The notes under the pieces were generated by a model. The model was not told where the DNA came from. It did not search any database and saw only the letters and a program-made list of their open reading frames with translations. From positions 1,116,001 to 1,180,000 of the forward strand of contig NZ_SNYO01000001.1 of NCBI RefSeq assembly GCF_004363095.1: 64,000 nucleotides of DNA, in the 5' to 3' direction. Shown here in pieces: positions 43,836 to 52,829 of the stretch; position 1 is the stretch's first letter, and the number at the start of each line of letters is the position of its first letter. The DNA is from Actinomycetospora succinea (lineage in GTDB: Bacteria > Actinomycetota > Actinomycetes > Mycobacteriales > Pseudonocardiaceae). The translations under genes were made by a program, and so were the position numbers.

Positions 43836-46607
43836 CTAACGCGTGCGCAGCTCGGCGCGCCGGGAGAGCCCGGTCTTGGCGAGCAGCGCGGCGACGTGGG
43901 TCTCCACCGTCCGCGGGGAGAGGAACAGGCGCTCGGCGATCTGCGGGTTGGTCAGGCCCTGGTCGACCAGCTCGAGGACCTGCCACTCCCGCGGGGTCAC
44001 GCCGAGCTCGCGAAGGTCGGTGGGGACCACGGCGCCGTCGCGGCGGGAGCGCGGCACGGGGACGCCGAGCTCCACCATGAGGTCGCGACAGCGCCGCCGC
44101 AGGCACACCTCGCCGGTCCGGGCGTGGTCGGCGAACGCGGCGCGCAGCCACCGCCCGGGATCGCCGATGCCTCCGGCGGCCGCCGGCCGCGCGAGCTCGA
44201 CGCGCAGGAGGTGCCGCCAGTACCGGTGGCCGGCCAGGACGCGGTCGCCCTCGGCGATCGACTTCTCGGCGCTCTCGCGCTCGCCGTCGCGGGCGTGCGT
44301 CAGGGCGTCCACGTAGAGCCGGGCGCCCTCGTTGCACGCGTGCCAGCGGATCTCCTCGGCCAGCAGGTCGTCGGCCGCGGCGGTGTCCGCGGGGTCGAGC
44401 GCCGCCCGCAGCACGGCGCGCACGCCCCACATCGGGCTCGCGATGTCGCCCGGGTTGCGCCGCCGGCGCTCGGTGTTGCCGTCGAAGATCGCGACCGCGC
44501 CGGCCAGGTCGCCGTCGACCCACGCGGCCATGCCCTCCACGTCGGCGTAGTGGGCGCCGGCGTCCATCGACTCGGGCGCCAGCGCCCGCGCCTCGGCCAG
44601 CAACGGGGCGACCGGGGCGCGGTCGTCGGCCCAGAGGTGCCCGATCGCGCCGAAGAAGCGGGCCGCGGCGGACACCGGGGCGAGCCCGAGCCGGTCCGCC
44701 CGCGCCGCCGCGCGCTCGGCCCAGGGCAGCATCGCCACGTGGCCGTCGCAGAGCGCGACGCAGGTGCCGATGTGCACGTCGAGCACGGCCGCGGTCGCGA
44801 GCATGCCGGCGTCCTCGGCCTGCTCCTGCGCGCGCAGCAACCGGTCCTTGCGGCTGGCGCGGTAGACGTCGTTGACGCCGAGCTCGAACAGGGCCCGGAT
44901 GCGCCAGACGGTGAGGCCGTGCTCGGTGGCGCAGCGCTCGGCGTCGGTGAGCGCGGCCTCGGAGACCTCCGGCTCGGTGCGGCGCAGGGCACGGCCGACG
45001 ATCTCCAGCGCCTCGCACACCGCCTCGGGCCTGCCCTGCTCGGCGCCCCGGGCGGCGGCCGCGCGGGCGAGGTCGACGGCGAGCCCGGCCTCGTTCTCGC
45101 CCAGCGCGACGTGCGCCCGGATCGCGTCCACCCGCGGGTCCCGGGACGACGCGACGGGGGAGAGGACCCGGTGCACCTCCGCCCAGGACTCCGTGGCCGC
45201 CGCGGCCCGGGCCAGGTGCAGGCACAGGAGCGTCAGCTGTTCGCCGTGCACGAGGGGCCGCAGGTCCCGGCCCCGCTCGGTGGCCTCCACGGAACGCCCG
45301 GCGAGGGAGAGCACGCGGACCAGCTCGAGCGCGACCTCGTGGTCGTCGGGCGCGAGCTCCGCGGCGCGCCGCAGCGTCGCCTCGGCGCTGCCGAGCGCGC
45401 CGGCGTCGACCGCGGCACGGGCCGGGGCCAGCAGACGGCGGGCAGCGCTCCGTCCCCGCCCGCACTGCACGTAGAGCTCCGCCACGAGCCGGGCGAGGTC
45501 GCCGTCCGGCAGATCGTCGGGGCCGGGGTCCAGGGCGCCCGCGGCCGCCCGGGCGAGGGCGGCGCGCTCCGGCGGGAGCAGTGCGGCGAGCACCGCGTCC
45601 CGGGTGAGGGCGTGGCGCCACCGCAGGGTGCCGTCGGCTCCGGGCTCCCGGACCAGCAGCGCGGCGTCCACCCCGGCGCGCAGTGCGGCGGCCACCTCGT
45701 GCTCCGGACGGCCGCTCGCGGCGGGCAGAAGCTCCCACTCGACCGTCGCCGCGAGCACTGCCGCGGTGCGCAGCACGTCCTGGGCCGGGGACGGGAGGGT
45801 GTCCATACGACGCCGGGTCAGATCGGCGACCGTGTGCGGGACGCCGGGATGGCCCTGCGCCGACCCGAGGGCGTCGGTGAGCTCCTCGACCAGCAGCGGG
45901 AGGCCGTCGGAGGTGCGCACCACGAGGTCGACGGAGGCGTCGTCGAGCCGGCCGGCCCGCTCCCGGACGAGCGTCGCGATCTCGGGCGCCGTCAGCCGTC
46001 GCAGCGCCGTGAGCGTGACGGCCGGGTGGCGGCGCAACCGGTCGAGCTCCTCGGGCGCCTGCTCGTCGTCCCGGGTGGTGCCGACGAGCAGCACCCGTGT
46101 CCCGGCGACACGGTGCGCGAGGTAGTCGAGGAGGGCGAGCGTGTCCTGGTCGGCCCAGTGCAGGTCGTCGAGGGCGACGAGCAGTCCCCGCGGCGCGGCC
46201 GTGACGTCGAGGAGCTCGCGGACCGCCTCGCCCAGCAGGACCACCGGGTCGACGAGGGCATCGTCCGGCCGGGCCGTGGCCGGCCAGCCGGGGAGGAGCC
46301 GCCCGAGCACCGGGCGGTAGGGCGCGAGCCGCGGGTGCTCGGCCACCGCCGGGGTCACCAGCGGGACAAGCGCCTCGGCGATCGGACGGAACGGCCCACC
46401 GCGGGGCACCGACCGCCCGGTCAGCACGGTCATGCCGCGCGCCCGGGCCCTCCGGGCGGCCTCCGCGAGGATGCGCGACTTCCCGATCCCGGCCTCGCCG
46501 GCGACCAGCAGGACGCCGCCCGTCCCGGTCTGGGCGTCGATCAGCCGCCGCGAGACGGCGTCGAGCTCCGCCTCGCGGCCGACGGTGGTGACGTCGGCAC
46601 CCGGCAC
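43836..46607 (-). CDS. Large ATP-binding LuxR-family (LAL/MalT-like) regulator
   Basis: 923 aa. GREAELDAVSRRLID and Walker A VAGEAGIGKSRIL near the N terminus, Walker B LLVALDDLHWAD, a middle of about 450 residues of helical TPR-like repeats, and a C-terminal LuxR helix-turn-helix LTPREWQVLELV-type (here GVTPREWQVLELVDQGL, LFLSPRTVETHVAALLAKTG). Inducer unknown. The GTG at 46607 is preferred: it precedes the GRE motif closely and has GATACT seven bases upstream. The longer frame to 46667 would start inside the sigA terminator. Confidence 0.85.
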   Translation of the reverse strand: MPGADVTTVGREAELDAVSRRLIDAQTGTGGVLLVAGEAGIGKSRILAEAARRARARGMTVLTGRSVPRGGPFRPIAEALVPLVTPAVAEHPRLAPYRPVLGRLLPGWPATARPDDALVDPVVLLGEAVRELLDVTAAPRGLLVALDDLHWADQDTLALLDYLAHRVAGTRVLLVGTTRDDEQAPEELDRLRRHPAVTLTALRRLTAPEIATLVRERAGRLDDASVDLVVRTSDGLPLLVEELTDALGSAQGHPGVPHTVADLTRRRMDTLPSPAQDVLRTAAVLAATVEWELLPAASGRPEHEVAAALRAGVDAALLVREPGADGTLRWRHALTRDAVLAALLPPERAALARAAAGALDPGPDDLPDGDLARLVAELYVQCGRGRSAARRLLAPARAAVDAGALGSAEATLRRAAELAPDDHEVALELVRVLSLAGRSVEATERGRDLRPLVHGEQLTLLCLHLARAAAATESWAEVHRVLSPVASSRDPRVDAIRAHVALGENEAGLAVDLARAAAARGAEQGRPEAVCEALEIVGRALRRTEPEVSEAALTDAERCATEHGLTVWRIRALFELGVNDVYRASRKDRLLRAQEQAEDAGMLATAAVLDVHIGTCVALCDGHVAMLPWAERAAARADRLGLAPVSAAARFFGAIGHLWADDRAPVAPLLAEARALAPESMDAGAHYADVEGMAAWVDGDLAGAVAIFDGNTERRRRNPGDIASPMWGVRAVLRAALDPADTAAADDLLAEEIRWHACNEGARLYVDALTHARDGERESAEKSIAEGDRVLAGHRYWRHLLRVELARPAAAGGIGDPGRWLRAAFADHARTGEVCLRRRCRDLMVELGVPVPRSRRDGAVVPTDLRELGVTPREWQVLELVDQGLTNPQIAERLFLSPRTVETHVAALLAKTGLSRRAELRTR

Positions 46608-46666
46608 CCGGACGAGTATCGCGGCGGGCGGTGGTGCGGTCGAGGCGCTGACCGGCCCGGAACACA

Positions 46667-46702
46667 CGAGAGCCCCGGACGGCGCACCGTCCGGGGCTCT
46701 CG
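46667..46702 (-). terminator. 16-bp stem terminator of sigA
   Basis: Arms 46667-46682 and 46687-46702 are perfect complements around a CGCA loop, 15 bp after the sigA stop. On the minus strand TGTGTT follows. A very stable rho-independent-type hairpin without a long T run. Confidence 0.85.
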
Positions 46703-46717
46703 AGGGGTCCTGGGGAC

Positions 46718-48097
46718 CTAGTCCAGGTAGTCGCGCAGGACCTGCGAGCGCGACGGGTGGCGCAGCTTCGACATCGTCTTCGACTCGATCTGGCGGATGC
46801 GCTCGCGCGTCACGCCGTAGACCTGGCCGATCTCGTCGAGGGTGCGCGGCTGGCCGTCGGTGAGGCCGAAGCGCAGGCGCACGACGCCGGCCTCGCGCTC
46901 GGACAGCGTGGCGAGGACCGACTGGAGCTGGTCCTGCAGCAGCGTGAACGACACCGCGTCGACCGCGACGACGGCCTCGGAGTCCTCGATGAAGTCACCG
47001 AGCTGGGAGTCGCCCTCGTCGCCGATGGTCTGGTCGAGGCTGATGGGCTCCCGGGCGTACTGCTGGATCTCCAGCACCTTGTCCGGGGTGATGTCCATCT
47101 CCTTGGCGAGCTCCTCCGGGGTGGGCTCGCGGCCCAGGTCCTGGAGCAGCTCGCGCTGGATGCGACCGAGCTTGTTGATGACCTCGACCATGTGCACCGG
47201 GATGCGGATGGTGCGCGCCTGGTCGGCCATCGCGCGGGTGATGGCCTGGCGGATCCACCACGTCGCGTAGGTCGAGAACTTGTAGCCCTTGGTGTAGTCG
47301 AACTTCTCGACCGCACGGATCAGACCGAGGTTGCCCTCCTGGATGAGGTCCAGGAACGCCATGCCGCGACCGGTATAGCGCTTGGCCAGCGAGACCACGA
47401 GGCGCAGGTTGGCCTCGAGCAGGTGGGACTTGGCGCGCTCGCCGTCGCGGACGATCCACCGCAGGTCGCGCCGCATCTGCGTCGCGAGCTCCTGCTGGGC
47501 CTCGGCGACCTTGCGCAGCCGCTCGGAGGCGTAGAGGCCGGCCTCGATGCGCTTGGCGAGCTCGACCTCCTCCTCGGCGTTGAGCAGCGCCACCTTGCCG
47601 ATCTGCTTGAGGTAGGCGCGGACCGAGTCGGCGGAGGCGGTGAGCTCGGCGTCCTTGCGCGCCTGGCGCAGCGCCTCGGACTCCTCCTCGTCCCAGACGA
47701 AGTCGCCCGACTTCTTGTCCTCCTCGGAGGGCTCCTCGGTCTCGACCTCGACGGCCTCGACGACCTCGGCCCCGATGACGACCACGTCCTCGGTGAGCTC
47801 GGAGGCGGCGGCCTCGAGCTCGGAGCCCTCGAGACCCTCGAGGTCGGCACCCTCGGGTCCCTCGGCGCCCTCGATCTCCTCGCCGCCCTCGGGGGCGTCG
47901 GCGTCGGTCTTGGCCGCGCCCTTCCCCTTGGCGGGGGCCTTCTTGGTGCCCTTGGCGGAGCGCGTGGCGGCCTTCTTCGCCGGCGCCTCCGTGTCGTCGG
48001 GAGCCGCGACCACTCCGACCGGGCCGCCCGCGGCGGCTGCTTCGGGATCGGCGGCGTCGGCGACGCGGCGGCGGGTTGCGGACTTTGCGGCTGCCAC
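46718..48097 (-). CDS. sigA: Principal RNA polymerase sigma factor
   Basis: 459 aa. A long acidic/alanine-rich N-terminal region (about 140 residues, with Lys-Ala-rich and Glu-rich stretches) precedes regions 1.2-4: [67 protein letters not shown], and a region 4 helix-turn-helix [21 protein letters not shown]. It is the housekeeping sigma factor; sigB in the same window is its paralog. GTG start with AAAGGT upstream. It ends 15 bp before its terminator. Confidence 0.96.
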   Translation of the reverse strand: MAAAKSATRRRVADAADPEAAAAGGPVGVVAAPDDTEAPAKKAATRSAKGTKKAPAKGKGAAKTDADAPEGGEEIEGAEGPEGADLEGLEGSELEAAASELTEDVVVIGAEVVEAVEVETEEPSEEDKKSGDFVWDEEESEALRQARKDAELTASADSVRAYLKQIGKVALLNAEEEVELAKRIEAGLYASERLRKVAEAQQELATQMRRDLRWIVRDGERAKSHLLEANLRLVVSLAKRYTGRGMAFLDLIQEGNLGLIRAVEKFDYTKGYKFSTYATWWIRQAITRAMADQARTIRIPVHMVEVINKLGRIQRELLQDLGREPTPEELAKEMDITPDKVLEIQQYAREPISLDQTIGDEGDSQLGDFIEDSEAVVAVDAVSFTLLQDQLQSVLATLSEREAGVVRLRFGLTDGQPRTLDEIGQVYGVTRERIRQIESKTMSKLRHPSRSQVLRDYLD

Positions 48098-48226
48098 AGA
48101 CGACCTTTCGTGACGAACGGCTGAACGGCGACGGGTTCGAGGGGCCGGGTCGCCTGACGGCCACCCGGACGCGGGACGAACGCGAGAGCCCGGGTCCCAT
48201 CCGGTGAACCGCCTCGGCTCGCGTCC

Positions 48227-48232
48227 ATTGTA
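48227..48232 (-). promoter_or_regulatory. -10 element TACAAT of sigA
   Basis: TACAAT on the minus strand is one mismatch from TATAAT and stands in an otherwise GC-rich region, about 130 bp before the sigA GTG. A convincing -35 hexamer is not seen. Confidence 0.4.
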
Positions 48233-48391
48233 ACGAGCGAGAGCGCGGTCCGTCGCACCTCACAGTCGCGGGCCGTGGCCGCGGTGCTCGCGCGGGGTAC
48301 CGGGATCGATTCCGAACGGCTGCGGAGCGCGATCACCGGGTCGCGACCTGCGCGTCGTTGCGCGGACACCCACATGTGGTCCGATGCGGCG

Positions 48392-49255
48392 ATGGACCGC
48401 ACCGCCAGTGTCCCCGCCGTGCACGGTGACGCGCCGGCCCCGACCGCGCCGCCGGAGCTCGAGGAGATCGCCGTCGCCGTGGCGGGCGAGACCGCGGAGC
48501 TGGCGCTCGCGGTGCGCGAGCGGGTGGTGGGCCGCGACCGCCTCGACACCAAGAGCTCGGCCACCGACGTCGTCACCGAGGGCGACACGGCCTGCGAGGC
48601 GCTGGTCCGCGAGCGCCTCGCCGCGCTCCGCCCGGACGACCTCGTGCTCGGCGAGGAGGGCGGCACCCGCGGCGCGCCCGGGCCCGGCCAGGTGCGCTGG
48701 GTCGTCGACCCGATCGACGGCACCGTCAACTACACCCACGGCCTGCCCTGGTTCTCGGTCTCGCTGGCCGCGGAGGTCGACGGGCGGATCGTCGCCGGCG
48801 CCGTCGTCGAGCCCGTCTCCGGGCGGGTCTGGCGCGCCGCCCGCGGGCACGGGGCGCGCCGCGACGACGTGTCCCTGCGCACGTCCACCCTCGACGACCT
48901 CGCCCTCGCCGTCATCGGGACGGGCCTCGGCTACGACGCCGGGCGCCGGGCCCGGCAGGCCGCGGTGCTCGCGCGCATCGCGGGGCGCATCGGGGACGTG
49001 CGCCGGACCGGCTGCGCCTCGCTCGACCTCTGCGCGGTCGCGGCCGGCTGGCTCGACGGGTTCTACGAGCACGGCCTGCACGCCTGGGACCACGCCGCGG
49101 GCGGTCTCATCGCCGAGGAGGCGGGCGCCGTCGTCCGGCTGCCCGGGAAGGACCCGGACGGGCTGGGCACCGAGGCCACGCTCGTCGCCGCGCCGGCGCT
49201 GGCGGGCCCGCTCACCGCGCTGCTGGTGGCCGAGGGGGCCGGGGAGATCGCCTGA
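48392..49255 (+). CDS. suhB: Inositol-1-monophosphatase family protein
   Basis: 287 aa. Metal and substrate motifs: GEEGG (Glu), WVVDPIDGTVNYTHGLPWF and AWDHAAGGLIAEEAG, which match true inositol monophosphatases better than CysQ. Produces myo-inositol, which feeds phosphatidylinositol and mycothiol in actinobacteria. ATG 48392 is tentative, as no ribosome site is seen; ATG 48374 would add six residues. Next to sigA as in mycobacteria, where ppgK lies between them; ppgK is absent here. Confidence 0.88.
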   Translation: MDRTASVPAVHGDAPAPTAPPELEEIAVAVAGETAELALAVRERVVGRDRLDTKSSATDVVTEGDTACEALVRERLAALRPDDLVLGEEGGTRGAPGPGQVRWVVDPIDGTVNYTHGLPWFSVSLAAEVDGRIVAGAVVEPVSGRVWRAARGHGARRDDVSLRTSTLDDLALAVIGTGLGYDAGRRARQAAVLARIAGRIGDVRRTGCASLDLCAVAAGWLDGFYEHGLHAWDHAAGGLIAEEAGAVVRLPGKDPDGLGTEATLVAAPALAGPLTALLVAEGAGEIA

Positions 49256-49261
49256 CGCGCG

Positions 49262-49918
49262 TCAGGTGCTGCAGTCGACCGAGTGCAGCGCGGAGAGGGT
49301 CGAGTCGTCCGGGACCGCCGCCGGGGCGCCGGAGCCGTCGGTGGCGGTCTGGCGGGAGAGCGCCCGCAGCGCCTCGGTGACGGGCTGGGGCGGGGCGATG
49401 TCGCGGAAGTCGTCGCCGAGGGCGAGGTCGACCTCGGCGCCCGTGCGCTGGTCGGACACCAGCTCGGCACAGGGGACGACGATGCTCAGCGTGCGGGCCG
49501 CCGCGGCGCCCTCGGGGCCGTAGCGGATCTGGCCGACGCAGGAGAGGTCCTGGGCGGGGTAGAGCGCGTCGTTGTCGGGCGGGGCGGCCTCGGCCATCCC
49601 GAGCTCGCCCAGCTCGGCGGCCGCCAGCTGCGCCTGGCCGCGCTGGCCGGCGCCGTTGAGCACCTTCACCCGCACGTCGCCCGGCGCCGCCGCCTGCTGG
49701 TCGTCGAGCGCGTCGGCCCCCTGCGGGGAACCGGCCCCGGCGACCGGGGACGGGTTACACGAGGTCACGGACCCCGCCGTGGAGTTGGTGAACACCACGG
49801 TCCAGGTGACGATGCTCGCCACCGCGAGGACGACCACCAGCACCGTGGCCGGGACGAGGTTGCGCCGCCGGTAGACCTCGCGCACCCGCGACGTCCCCGC
49901 CTTGACCGAGCCGACCAA
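49262..49918 (-). CDS. cei: Envelope integrity protein Cei, LytR C-terminal domain
   Basis: 218 aa. One N-terminal membrane span (LVPATVLVVVLAVASIVTWTVVF) anchors an outer domain with the LytR_C core VRVKVLNGAGQRGQAQLAAAEL and paired cysteines. It corresponds in fold and position to Rv2700 (Cei). The TTG start is accepted because GGGGAGGGG lies 7 bases upstream and a membrane span follows properly. Divergent from DUF4193, convergent with suhB by 6 bp. Confidence 0.83.
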   Translation of the reverse strand: MVGSVKAGTSRVREVYRRRNLVPATVLVVVLAVASIVTWTVVFTNSTAGSVTSCNPSPVAGAGSPQGADALDDQQAAAPGDVRVKVLNGAGQRGQAQLAAAELGELGMAEAAPPDNDALYPAQDLSCVGQIRYGPEGAAAARTLSIVVPCAELVSDQRTGAEVDLALGDDFRDIAPPQPVTEALRALSRQTATDGSGAPAAVPDDSTLSALHSVDCST

Positions 49919-50255
49919 CCGAACGCCCCTCCCCGAGAAATCCCCGTTCCCGGGCAGGGTAGTGGTGCCCGGTCACGCCGGCGACGCTCCGGCGGCGCCG
50001 GGCGCGGCGACATCACGATCCCGACACTCCGCGGTCACCGACCCGGGGTCGGCTGACCGCGCCGGGTCGCGTGGGTTACCCTCCCGCCGCTCCGCAGCCG
50101 CGCGGACGTCGTCTCGTCCGTGCCGTGGGACCCCTGAGGTGAGATCCGGGTCACTTTCCCGGTCGGCACAAACGGTCGCCGTCCCGCGTTGTGCTGCCGC
50201 ACGACCGAGACGGAACCGGGCAGAAACCGGGCACGACCGAGGGTGGGAAACCGCT
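49919..50255. other. Divergent promoter region of cei and the DUF4193 gene
   Basis: 337 bp without a gene. A hairpin dyad spans 50032-50059 (6 + 7 bp with one bulge), and CTGACC (50053-50058) with TACCCT (50077-50082), 18 bp apart, form a probable promoter for DUF4193. GGGTGGGAAACC before the ATG at 50256 is the ribosome site. The 5' leader would be about 165 nt, unusually long for this window. Confidence 0.5.
50032..50082 (+). promoter_or_regulatory. Dyad overlapping the -35 of the DUF4193 promoter
   Basis: The right arm of the dyad covers CTGACC, the likely -35, with the -10 TACCCT at 50077-50082. A bound dimer would block polymerase, so this is a candidate operator; the regulator is not known. 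Confidence 0.4.
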
Positions 50256-50558
50256 ATGGCGACCGACTACGACGCCCCGCGCCGCAACGAGACCGACGAG
50301 ATGGGCGAGGACTCCCTCGAGGAGCTCAAGGCCCGGCGCAACGAAGCGCAGTCCGCCGCCGTGGACGTCGACGAGACCGACACCGCCGAGAGCTTCGAGC
50401 TCCCCGGGGCCGACCTCTCCGGCGAAGAGCTGACGGTGCGGGTGCTCCCGAAGCAGGCTGACGAGTTCACCTGCGGGAGCTGCTTCCTCGTGCACCACCG
50501 CAGCCGGCTGGCCGACCAGCGCGGCGGGCTGTTCATCTGCCGCGACTGCGCGGCCTGA
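50256..50558 (+). CDS. DUF4193 zinc-binding protein
   Basis: 100 aa. Family opening DYDAPRRNETDEM, with SLEELKARR, and a C-terminal zinc knuckle DEFTCGSCFLVHHRSRLA ... CRDC (two CxxC pairs, the family's hallmark). Equivalent to Rv2699c by position and sequence. Function unknown. GGGTGGG before the ATG supports the start. Confidence 0.9.
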   Translation: MATDYDAPRRNETDEMGEDSLEELKARRNEAQSAAVDVDETDTAESFELPGADLSGEELTVRVLPKQADEFTCGSCFLVHHRSRLADQRGGLFICRDCAA

Positions 50559-50561
50559 GGA

Positions 50562-51059
50562 CTAGCGCAGCGCCGCGAGGAGCTCCTCGGGGCGGCGGGT
50601 GGACACGACCCAGTACGGGGTGGGGTCGTCCGGGTCGATGACCTCGATCCGGACGACCGGACCCACCCACGGGCGGTGCAGGACGAACGCCTCGGGGTCG
50701 AGCTGGGGGCCGAGGGCCTCGCGCTTGGCCTCGCCGGTGACGACGTCCACGCGCCCGATCTGCGACACCGGCAGGTGCGCGGGACCGGCGCGCAGTTCGC
50801 GTGCGCCGGGGCCGTCGGCGTCGACGGCGACCCGCACCCGTCCCAGCCACACCAGCAGCACGACGCCCAGCGGCATCAGCAGGACGTAGGGCAGCCACGA
50901 CCGCACGCCCGGGTGGCCCATGTGCAGCTCCGCCGCGAGCAGGCCGACCATCAGCAGCACCGGCGGCCACCACCACCACGGCACGACCAGGCGTTCGGCG
51001 TACGGCGCGGGCCCGCCCGGCGAGGTGTCGGATCCCGGTGAGGGGCGCGGGGTGCTCAC
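50562..51059 (-). CDS. DUF3093 membrane protein
   Basis: 165 aa. YAERLVVPWWWWPPVLLMVG opens a membrane span, VLLMPLGVVLLVWLG a second; the rest is a cytoplasmic beta-rich domain (VSQIGRVDVVTGEAKREALG, AFVLHRPWVGPVVRIEVIDP). Matches DUF3093 (Rv2698-like). Function unknown. Leaderless GTG with TACTCT 7 nt upstream, overlapping the -10 of dut on the other strand. Confidence 0.87.
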   Translation of the reverse strand: MSTPRPSPGSDTSPGGPAPYAERLVVPWWWWPPVLLMVGLLAAELHMGHPGVRSWLPYVLLMPLGVVLLVWLGRVRVAVDADGPGARELRAGPAHLPVSQIGRVDVVTGEAKREALGPQLDPEAFVLHRPWVGPVVRIEVIDPDDPTPYWVVSTRRPEELLAALR

Positions 51060-51066
51060 GACACCC

Positions 51067-51076
51067 AGAGTAGTCT
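51067..51076. promoter_or_regulatory. Overlapping divergent -10 elements of dut and the DUF3093 gene
   Basis: TAGTCT (51071-51076, plus) lies 8 nt before the dut GTG; TACTCT (51072-51067, minus) lies 7 nt before the DUF3093 GTG. They share two base pairs within a 25-bp gap, so both mRNAs should be leaderless and only one polymerase can be bound at a time. Confidence 0.6.
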
Positions 51077-51084
51077 CGCCCCCC

Positions 51085-51585
51085 GTGTCCGAGGCTGTGG
51101 TGCAGGTCGACCTCGTCCGCCTCGACGCCGGACTGCCCGTCCCGGCGCGGGCCCGCCCCGGCGACGCCGGCGCGGATCTGTGCGCGAGCCGCGACGTGGT
51201 CCTCGCCCCGGGCGAGCGCGCCCTCGTCGGGACGGGCGTCGCGCTGGTGCTCCCCGAGGGCTACGCGGCGTTCGTGGTGCCGCGCTCCGGGCTGGCGGTG
51301 CGCGAGGGCCTGGGCTTGCTGAACGCGCCCGGCACGATCGACGCCGGGTACCGGGGCGAGGTCCAGGTGTGCCTCGTCAACCACGATCCGTCCCGCACCG
51401 TGACGATCCGTCGCGGCGACCGCGTGGCCCAGCTGGTCGTCCAGCGGGTGGAGAACACCGTGTTCCGGGTGCTCGAGGGTGTCGACGACCTCGAGACGCT
51501 CGCCGCCGTCGCGCCGTCGGCACGGGGGGCGGGCGGCTTCGGGTCGACCGGGGTCGCCGCCGCGACGGAAGGAGAGCAGTCGTGA
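51085..51585 (+). CDS. dut: dUTP diphosphatase
   Basis: Trimeric dUTPase that hydrolyses dUTP to dUMP. 166 aa. All five motifs: PGDAGADL (I), PRSGLAVREG (II), GTIDAGYRGEV (III), RGDRVAQLVV (IV) and GAGGFGSTG (V, the Phe stacks on the uracil). GTG start at the leaderless -10. Overlaps the DUF3710 gene by GTGA. Confidence 0.95.
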   Translation: MSEAVVQVDLVRLDAGLPVPARARPGDAGADLCASRDVVLAPGERALVGTGVALVLPEGYAAFVVPRSGLAVREGLGLLNAPGTIDAGYRGEVQVCLVNHDPSRTVTIRRGDRVAQLVVQRVENTVFRVLEGVDDLETLAAVAPSARGAGGFGSTGVAAATEGEQS

Positions 51586-52316
51586 GTGAGGACGCCCGCG
51601 GTGGGCGGCACCGGCACCGGGCCGGCCGCGTCGCGCAGGTGTCGGTGGCCGCCGACCCCGCGGGTCGCCGTCACCACCAGCGCCAGGGCCCGTGGGACGC
51701 CGAGGACGCGCCGCGCGACGGCCGGCTGCGCCTCGACCTGGGGTCGGTGCAGCTGCCGGTCCCGCGGGGCGCCCGGCTCAAGGCCGAGCCCGACCCGTCC
51801 GGCCCGCTGCGGGCCGTGCACGCGATGGTCCCCGAGGGCCGGCTGACGGTCAGCGCCTTCGCGGCGCCGCGCACCGGGGGGCTCTGGCCGGAGCTCGTCG
51901 AGGAGCTCGCCGCACAGCTCCAGAAGGAGGGCGCGACGATCCGTCGCGACCGGGGGGAGTGGGGCCGCGAGCTGGTGGCCCGCAACGGCAACACCGTCGC
52001 CCGCGTGATCGGCGTCGAGGGGCCGCGCTGGATGCTGCGCGGCGTCGGCACCGGACCGGTCGAGCACGCCCTCAAGCTGCACGGGATGCTCCGCGAGATG
52101 CTGCGGGGCACGGTCGTCGCGCGCTCCTCGGACCCCCTGCCGGTGCGCTCGCTGCTGCCGCTGGAGGTCCCCGAGGACGTGCCGGAGGAGTTCGCCGACT
52201 CGCTGGTCGAGTCGATGCCGACCAAGCCCCGTCAGATCACCCGGCCCGACGGCCCGGTGATCCCGATGATGCTGCCCCAGCGCGCCGGCGCCGGGACCTC
52301 ACCTGGTCGTTCCTGA
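51582..52316 (+). CDS. DUF3710 protein
   Basis: 244 aa. GPWDAEDAPRDGRLRLDLGSVQLP leads to MVPEGRLTVSAFAAPRTGGLW and EHALKLHGMLREML, matching DUF3710 (Rv2696c-like). No membrane span or catalytic motif. Function unknown. GTG overlaps the dut stop; GGAAGGAG just upstream. Confidence 0.88.
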   Translation: MSEDARGGRHRHRAGRVAQVSVAADPAGRRHHQRQGPWDAEDAPRDGRLRLDLGSVQLPVPRGARLKAEPDPSGPLRAVHAMVPEGRLTVSAFAAPRTGGLWPELVEELAAQLQKEGATIRRDRGEWGRELVARNGNTVARVIGVEGPRWMLRGVGTGPVEHALKLHGMLREMLRGTVVARSSDPLPVRSLLPLEVPEDVPEEFADSLVESMPTKPRQITRPDGPVIPMMLPQRAGAGTSPGRS

Positions 52317-52413
52317 GACACCCGGTGGCGCACGATCGGACTATCCTGGAGGCGTCCGCGGTCGACGTCGCCCACTGGGGGCGACGGCCGCGGGGACGTG
52401 CACGGGAGCACTC

Positions 52414-52788
52414 ATGAGCGCCGAGACCGGTTTCCTGCGCCGCATGGTCCGTCGTCTCACCTCGGATGTCGGCGACCTCGACGCGGACGACCTGTCCGCC
52501 GAGGCCGTCCGGTCGGGGTGCGACCGGGCGTGCGACTCGAGCACGGGTGAGGCGGTCACCGTCAAGGGACGCCTGCGGTCGGTGGAGATCTGTCCGCGCG
52601 GATCGGTCGCCACCCTCGAGGCGGAGCTCTTCGACGGCACCGACGGGGTGACCCTCGTCTGGATGGGCCGCCGCCGCATCCCGGGCATCGAGCCGGGGCG
52701 CACGGTGCGCGCGAGCGGGCGGGTCGCCGTCCGCGACGGCCGCAAGGTGATCTACAACCCCTACTACGAGCTGCAGCGGGCGCACTGA
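52414..52788 (+). CDS. OB-fold nucleic-acid-binding-like protein
   Basis: 124 aa. A short helical N terminus (FLRRMVRRLTSDVGDL) is followed by an OB fold (VTVKGRLRSVEICPRGSVATL, LFDGTDGVTLVWMG, GRTVRASGRVAVRDG). Rv2694c-like; some relatives resemble RecG wedge/OB modules. TATCCT near 52341-52346 is a probable -10, 68 bp upstream. Function unknown. Confidence 0.85.
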   Translation: MSAETGFLRRMVRRLTSDVGDLDADDLSAEAVRSGCDRACDSSTGEAVTVKGRLRSVEICPRGSVATLEAELFDGTDGVTLVWMGRRRIPGIEPGRTVRASGRVAVRDGRKVIYNPYYELQRAH

Positions 52789-52829
52789 CCCCTCGGGCGG
52801 CGGGACCCCTCGCCGCCCGGCGTCGTACC

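Noticed and set aside
43746-46721. 991-codon plus-strand open frame opposite the LuxR regulator
   Set aside because: It is antisense to a gene with clear Walker and helix-turn-helix motifs; composition (Arg/Gly/His-rich, no domains) is that of a GC-rich shadow.
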